Shown piece by piece: positions 29,281-33,108 of a DNA stretch of 33,108 nucleotides (its first letter is position 1; each line of letters opens with the position of its first letter). The stretch comes from an uncultured Synechococcaceae cyanobacterium (lineage in GTDB: Bacteria; Cyanobacteriota; Cyanobacteriia; PCC-6307; Cyanobiaceae), in NCBI GenBank assembly GCA_903907855.1, contig CAIVPT010000194.1:1-33108 (forward strand), in the 5' to 3' direction. A program made the position numbers and the translations under genes. Below the pieces are notes generated by a model. It did no database searches. It saw only the letters and a list, made by a program, of their open reading frames with translations, and was not told the DNA's origin.

Positions 29281-29943
29281 ATGGCTCCCCAGCTGCTCCG
29301 GCCCGACCAGCGCCGCAAACAGGACCCCGGCGATGACGCCCTCTTCTATGCCGATCCCCGCTTCGTGCAGCACCTCGACGCCGCCTTCCGGCAGCGCCTG
29401 ACCGAGCTGTATCGCGAATGCCTGCCGGAGGGGGCGGTGGTGCTCGATCTGATGAGCAGCTGGGTGAGCCACCTGCCGGAGGAGGGGAGCTACGCCACGG
29501 TGATCGGCCACGGGCTCAATGCGGCGGAGCTGGCGGCCAACCCCCGCCTCGATCGCCACTGGGTGCAGAACCTCAACCAAAAGCAGATCCTGCCCCTCGA
29601 AAACGCCAGCGTGGATGCGGTGCTGGTGGTGGCCGGCTGGCAGTACCTGCAGGAGCCGGAGGCGGTGGCGGCCGAGCTGGCCCGGGTGGTGCGTCCCGGC
29701 GGCCAGCTGATCGTGGCCTTCAGCAACCGCATGTTCGCCACCAAGGCGCCGCAGGTGTGGTTGGAGGGCAGCGATCGGGAGCGGCTCACCCTGGTGGCCG
29801 AGGTGGTGGCGGCCCACGGCTGGCGGGTGGAGCGGGTGCTGGCGGAATCCACCCGCGCCAGCGGTCCCCTGGGTTGGCTGGGGGGTCAGGGGGATCCCTT
29901 CTTTGCGGTGATCGCCCGGCGCGATGGCCCCAGCTCTGACTAG
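29281..29943 (+). CDS. Class I SAM-dependent methyltransferase
   Basis: 220 aa from ATG 29281. Motif I is VVLDLMSSWVSHLPEE; later, ENASVDAVLVVAGWQYLQEP and LARVVRPGGQLIVAFSNRMF match motifs II and III of class I methyltransferases of the Methyltransf_11 type. The DLMSSWVSHLP form of motif I is shared by a cyanobacterial/plant group of uncharacterised enzymes. The substrate is unknown. Divergent placement from arsS suggests a possible but unproven link to arsenic metabolism; the Cys residues that bind As(III) in ArsM are lacking. The FMN reductase gene follows after 24 nt. Confidence 0.85.
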   Translation: MAPQLLRPDQRRKQDPGDDALFYADPRFVQHLDAAFRQRLTELYRECLPEGAVVLDLMSSWVSHLPEEGSYATVIGHGLNAAELAANPRLDRHWVQNLNQKQILPLENASVDAVLVVAGWQYLQEPEAVAAELARVVRPGGQLIVAFSNRMFATKAPQVWLEGSDRERLTLVAEVVAAHGWRVERVLAESTRASGPLGWLGGQGDPFFAVIARRDGPSSD

Positions 29944-29967
29944 AACGCCAGTAGTGCTGCCCTTCGG

Positions 29968-30486
29968 ATGAGTCCCGACCTGCTTGTGATCACGGCCAGC
30001 CATGGGCAGAACCTGCTCCTGGCGGAGCGCTTCGCCGCCAGCGCCCAGGGGCGAGGGCTCCAGGCCGAGGTGCTCGATCTCACCGAGCTGCCCCTGCCTC
30101 TCTACACATCCCGGCGCCACGCGGTTGAGGGGATCCCGGCGGAGGTGGCCGGCCTGAGCCAGCGCCTCGCCGCCGCCCCCCGCTGGCTGATCTGCGCTCC
30201 GGAGTACAACGGTTCGATCCCGCCGGTGCTCACCAGCGCCATCGCCTGGCTGTCGGTGCAGGGGGACGACTTCCGCTCCCTCTTCAACGGCCGGCCGATC
30301 GCCATCGCCACCCACTCCGGCGGCGGTGGCGTGGAGGTGCTCGCCGTTCTGCGCATCCAGCTCGCGCACCTCGGCGCCCATGTGGTGGGCCGCCAGCTGG
30401 TGGCCACCCGGGCCAAGCCGGCCAAGGACGAGAGCATTGACGACCTGATTGCCCGGTTGAGCCAGCTGCAGCCCATTGAGGTCTGA
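29968..30486 (+). CDS. NAD(P)H-dependent FMN reductase family (flavodoxin-like fold)
   Basis: 172 aa. The FMN-binding loop is ITASHGQNLLLAERFA near the N-terminus, and the second loop is ICAPEYNGSIPPVLTSAIAW, the signature of the FMN_red family. FNGRPIAIATHSGGGG is the third. It would reduce FMN, quinones or similar with NAD(P)H. At 172 aa it is shorter than ArsH (about 230 aa) and lacks its N-terminal extension, so I do not name it arsH. It lies between the methyltransferase and the Old Yellow Enzyme on the same strand, a plausible flavin-redox group. Confidence 0.87.
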   Translation: MSPDLLVITASHGQNLLLAERFAASAQGRGLQAEVLDLTELPLPLYTSRRHAVEGIPAEVAGLSQRLAAAPRWLICAPEYNGSIPPVLTSAIAWLSVQGDDFRSLFNGRPIAIATHSGGGGVEVLAVLRIQLAHLGAHVVGRQLVATRAKPAKDESIDDLIARLSQLQPIEV

Positions 30487-30511
30487 GCCCCAGTCGGAGC
30501 ACCCTGCTTCT

Positions 30512-30547
30512 GATCCCTGTGGCCCTTCAGATCCTTCTGGCCCTTCC
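30512..30547 (+). repeat. 18-bp imperfect tandem duplication
   Basis: GATCCCTGTGGCCCTTCA is followed by GATCCTTCTGGCCCTTCC, 15 of 18 positions identical, in the gap between the FMN reductase stop and the Old Yellow Enzyme ATG. Confidence 0.8.
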
Positions 30548-30571
30548 CAACCTTTCGCTGCCAACCCCGCC

Positions 30572-31651
30572 ATGCCCGATCCCGCCGCGCCGTTGTTCCA
30601 GCCCCTGACCGTGGGGCCTCTCCAGCTTCCCAATCGGCTGCTGATGGCCCCGCTCACCCGCTGCCGGGCCCAGGACGGCCACGTGCCCGGCCCGCTGATG
30701 GCGACGCACTACGCCCAGCGCGCCTCGGCGGGCCTGATCATCGCCGAGGCGACGATGGTCATGGAGGGCAATTCCGCCTTCTGGCGGGAGCCGGGCATCT
30801 ACAGCCCGGAGCAGGTGGAGGGCTGGCGAGGGGTCACCGAGGCCGTGCACCGCGCCGGTGGGCGGATCGTGCTGCAGATCTGGCATGGGGGCCGGGCCTG
30901 CCACCCGTTGCTCAACGGTGGCCGCCAGCCGGTGGGCCCCAGCCCGCTGGCAATCCGTGAGGGCACCGTGGCGACCCCGGAGGGGCCCCAGCCCTATGTG
31001 GTGCCGCGGGAGCTGGCGGATGGGGAGTTGCCCGCGATTGTGGAGGGGTTCCGCCAGGCCGCCCGCAACGCCATCGCCGCCGGCTTCGACGGGGTGGAGG
31101 TGCATGGGGCCAACGGCTACCTGCTCGATGCCTTCCTGCGCGATGGCAGCAACCGTCGCGAGGGTCCCTATGGCGGTCCGATCGCCGGCCGGGCCCGGCT
31201 GCTGCTGGAGGTGCTGGCGGCGGTGCGGCCCGAGACGCCGCTGATGGGCCTGCGCCTCTCGCCGCTCAACAGCTTCAACGACATCGAGGACAGCGATCCG
31301 GTGGCCCTGGTGCGCTGGCTGGCGGAGCGGCTCGATGCCGCCGGTGTCGACTACCTGCACCTGATGCGCGCCGATTTCCTCGGCCGCCAACAGGCGGATG
31401 TGATGACGCCGGCCCGCGAGGGCTACCGGGGTGTGCTGATCGCCAATATGGGCTACGACGCCACCGAAGCCGCCGCCGCCATCGTGGCCGGCGCGGTGGA
31501 TGCGGTGGCGTTCGGCACCGCCTTCCTGGCCAATCCGGATCTGCCGGAGCGAGTGCGTCGTGGTGCGCCGCTCCTCAGCCCCGATCCGGCCACCTACTAC
31601 ACCCCCGGTCCCGCCGGGTACACCGACTACCCCAGCCTGCCGCCCGCCTGA
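30572..31651 (+). CDS. Old Yellow Enzyme family alkene reductase (NADH:flavin oxidoreductase)
   Basis: 359 aa from ATG 30572; the track start at 30476 lies in the previous gene. FMN-binding and substrate motifs: PNRLLMAPLTRCRA, LQIWHGGRACHPLL, and the catalytic HGANGYLLDAFLRDGSN, in which His and Asn bind the substrate carbonyl and Tyr is the proton donor. GPYGGPIAGRARLLLEVL and NMGYDATEAAAAI, then VAFGTAFLANPDLPERV, bind FMN phosphate. It reduces activated C=C bonds such as those of enones or nitro compounds with NAD(P)H. It may work with the FMN reductase gene upstream (85 nt gap with a tandem repeat). Confidence 0.93.
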   Translation: MPDPAAPLFQPLTVGPLQLPNRLLMAPLTRCRAQDGHVPGPLMATHYAQRASAGLIIAEATMVMEGNSAFWREPGIYSPEQVEGWRGVTEAVHRAGGRIVLQIWHGGRACHPLLNGGRQPVGPSPLAIREGTVATPEGPQPYVVPRELADGELPAIVEGFRQAARNAIAAGFDGVEVHGANGYLLDAFLRDGSNRREGPYGGPIAGRARLLLEVLAAVRPETPLMGLRLSPLNSFNDIEDSDPVALVRWLAERLDAAGVDYLHLMRADFLGRQQADVMTPAREGYRGVLIANMGYDATEAAAAIVAGAVDAVAFGTAFLANPDLPERVRRGAPLLSPDPATYYTPGPAGYTDYPSLPPA

Positions 31652-31680
31652 AACGCCCGGCCTTTCCCCCCTCTTCCCTG

Positions 31681-33108
31681 ATGGCCCGCCCCGCCCCGAT
31701 CGTGTTGCTGCCGCTGGCTCTGGCGGCCCTGGCCCTGCCGGCCGCCGCCCAGCAGGCCCAGGGGGCTCGGGTGTCGGAGGCCTGCGCCACGATGCCCCAG
31801 CCGGTGGTGGCGTTGATCGTCCTGGCGGTTTGTCTGGCGGTGGTGCTGTGCCTCAGCCAGATCGCCCTCCTGCTGAAGCGTTCGCGCTGGTCGTTGGCGA
31901 ACGCCCTTTCGGAGGTGATCGAGCTCAAGGTGCCGGTGGATGCCGCCTGGACGTCGTCCCAGGGTGATCTGCAGGCCCGCCTGGAGTCGCGCCAGGCGGC
32001 GGGTATGGCGTCCCCCGCCGAAACGCCCACCATGCTGCGGGTGCTCGAGCCCAGCAGCAGCCGCCTGATCGCCCTGGTGGGGATGGTGGTGATCCTGTTG
32101 ATGTACGTGGGCTTCGGGTTGTTCGCGCTCTACACCTTTGGCCTCACCTGCCAGATGCCCTCCTCCACGGGCAGTGTCACCACCTTCCTGTACAGCGGCA
32201 TGGCCCTGTTCGCGCCCTACGTGGCCAACAAGGTTTCGGAGGTGTTCCGCCCGGTGACGCCCGCCCACGCCACGCCATCAGCGTCGGCAGGAGTCGCTGC
32301 TTCCCATTCCTCTCCTTCGGTTCTTGCCACCTCGGGTCCCGCCGCCTCGGCTCACGCAACGTGGACAAGCGCGCCGTTGGCCACCCCTACGGCCCCAGCC
32401 TCGGCAGCGCCCCCGGCAACGCCATCTCCCTCCCAACCACAACCCGTCGCAGCGCATCCCGCCACACCGCCCCAGCCGCCAGCGGCCCGGTCAGTGGCCA
32501 CCCAGCCGCCAGCGCCGAAGCCCGCCGTCGCCCAGCCCGCCGCGCCGGTCGATCCGCTGGCGGCGGCGGAGCAGATGATCGCGTCGTTCGAGGGGTTCCG
32601 CTCCCAGGCCTATCCCGATCCCCTCAGCGGCGGCGAGCCCTGGACCATCGGCTTTGGCTTCACCCGCTGGCAGGGCCAGCCCGTCCCCCCGGGCCTCACC
32701 ATCAGCCGCCCGGAGGCCGACGCCGCCCTCGCCGAGGGGGTGCGGGCCTGCGCCGCCCACCTGGCCGGCACCATCCCCCACTGGGCGGAGATGGACGACC
32801 ACCAGCGCTGTGCCCTGATCGATTTCGCCTGGAACCTCGGCCAGGACTTCTACGGCGATGAGGCCAACTTCGCCACGATCAGCCGCGATCTACGCGAACG
32901 CCTCTGGGACGCGGTGCCCACCGACCTGCTGCTGTACTGCAACCCCGGCACCGCGGTGGAGGCGGGCCTGCGCCGCCGCCGCCAGGCGGAGGCCGATCTC
33001 TGGCGCCAGGGCTGGCCGCGGCCGGTCACCGCTCCTCCATCCGCCGCCGCCAAGCCGGCTACCGCCCCGCTGGCCCACCCCAATCCGCTGCCGGTGCCTT
33101 GGTTTGAC
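31681..33108 (+). CDS. Membrane-anchored T4-type lysozyme (GH24) domain protein, 3' end missing
   Basis: At least 476 aa; the frame is open from ATG 31681 to the window end, which is why the track lacks it. Residues 4-24 are a signal peptide or first membrane helix (IVLLPLALAALALPAAA). Further hydrophobic segments lie at about 41-65 (VVALIVLAVCLAVVLCL), 128-155 (LIALVGMVVILLMYVGFGLF) and possibly 166-186. A 100-residue Ala/Pro/Thr/Ser linker follows. From about 297 a lysozyme domain begins: E304-GFRSQAYP-D313 and WT322IGFGFT reproduce the E-x8-D and T spacing of T4 lysozyme (E11, D20, T26), and AGLRRRRQAEADLW is the usual terminal motif. His of GxGH is replaced by Phe. No phage genes lie nearby. 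It would cut the host wall from a membrane anchor. Confidence 0.8.
   Translation, partial: MARPAPIVLLPLALAALALPAAAQQAQGARVSEACATMPQPVVALIVLAVCLAVVLCLSQIALLLKRSRWSLANALSEVIELKVPVDAAWTSSQGDLQARLESRQAAGMASPAETPTMLRVLEPSSSRLIALVGMVVILLMYVGFGLFALYTFGLTCQMPSSTGSVTTFLYSGMALFAPYVANKVSEVFRPVTPAHATPSASAGVAASHSSPSVLATSGPAASAHATWTSAPLATPTAPASAAPPATPSPSQPQPVAAHPATPPQPPAARSVATQPPAPKPAVAQPAAPVDPLAAAEQMIASFEGFRSQAYPDPLSGGEPWTIGFGFTRWQGQPVPPGLTISRPEADAALAEGVRACAAHLAGTIPHWAEMDDHQRCALIDFAWNLGQDFYGDEANFATISRDLRERLWDAVPTDLLLYCNPGTAVEAGLRRRRQAEADLWRQGWPRPVTAPPSAAAKPATAPLAHPNPLPVPWFD

Noticed and set aside
27855-29318. 487-aa minus-strand ORF
   Set aside because: Out-of-frame shadow of arsS running on into non-coding DNA; Pro/Arg/Gly-rich with no motif.
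29281-29943. Naming the methyltransferase arsM
   Set aside because: The As(III)-binding cysteines of ArsM are absent; the protein contains almost no cysteine beyond one near the start.
29968-30486. Naming the FMN reductase arsH because arsS is near
   Set aside because: Too short for ArsH and lacks its N-terminal extension; fits the general FMN_red family.
31681-33108. Prophage remnant indicated by the lysozyme domain
   Set aside because: No holin, integrase, structural or replication genes nearby, and the base composition matches the host genes.

Overview
This window looks like chromosomal DNA from a high-GC picocyanobacterium of the Synechococcus/Cyanobium type. The evidence is very high GC, dense short intergenic regions, at least eight copies of the cyanobacterial HIP1 octamer GCGATCGC, and several small proteins of a cyanobacterial kind (a DUF3104-like protein and the small orphans at 5305, 26030 and 28062). 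No rRNA, tRNA, insertion sequence, prophage module or CRISPR array was seen. The species is inferred from style, not proven.

Layout. 1-2149 (minus): the first 20 codons of arsJ, the arsenate-linked GAPDH that partners it, a Nudix hydrolase and a lipocalin/fibrillin-like protein. 2206-3416 (plus): a small membrane protein and a lipase-like hydrolase, convergent with a histone-deacetylase-family enzyme and a monoacylglycerol-lipase-like hydrolase (3389-5192, minus). 5305-10555 (plus): a 72-aa orphan coupled to a two-peptidoglycan-binding-domain protein with a serine beta-lactamase-like C-terminus, a VOC protein, a soluble triple-PAS histidine kinase, a small exported protein and a mini J-domain protein.

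10604-18824 (minus) is a compact, mostly overlapping seven-gene run: 2OG-Fe(II) oxygenase, sbcD, sbcC, a PPC(DUF296)-glutaredoxin fusion, a TerB-like protein, a lytic-transglycosylase lipoprotein and an ICMT/DUF1295-like membrane enzyme. A near-consensus cyanobacterial LexA box lies just upstream of the first gene, so the run may belong to the DNA-damage response. The same box also sits in front of the divergent DUF3104-like gene.

19270-23929: a single-TM orphan, an AEC permease, a convergent AraC regulator, then a tightly coupled plus-strand operon of three proteases with different chemistries: rhomboid (Ser), a tandem two-lobe retropepsin-like protein (Asp) and CPBP (Glu). 23948-28265: polyphosphate kinase 2 with a structured leader, a 55-aa ORF missed by the ORF track, a LuxR-type regulator, an 87-aa orphan, a CNNM/CBS/CorC membrane protein, an AT-rich gene-free stretch and a 67-aa orphan. 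28262-33108: the radical SAM enzyme ArsS (minus), a methyltransferase, an NADPH-FMN reductase, an Old Yellow Enzyme, and a gene running off the right edge. That last gene encodes a membrane-anchored T4-type lysozyme domain and is absent from the ORF track because it has no stop codon in the window.

Themes. Arsenic handling appears at both ends (gap/arsJ and arsS). Cell-wall enzymes are frequent: beta-lactamase-fold protein, SLT lipoprotein, anchored lysozyme. A third signal is not captured by genes: short tandem duplications (11-20 bp period) recur at gene edges, and a related 12-bp expansion sits inside sbcC. The best candidates for something undescribed are the LexA-box-headed oxygenase-sbcDC run, the three-protease operon, and the membrane-tethered lysozyme.
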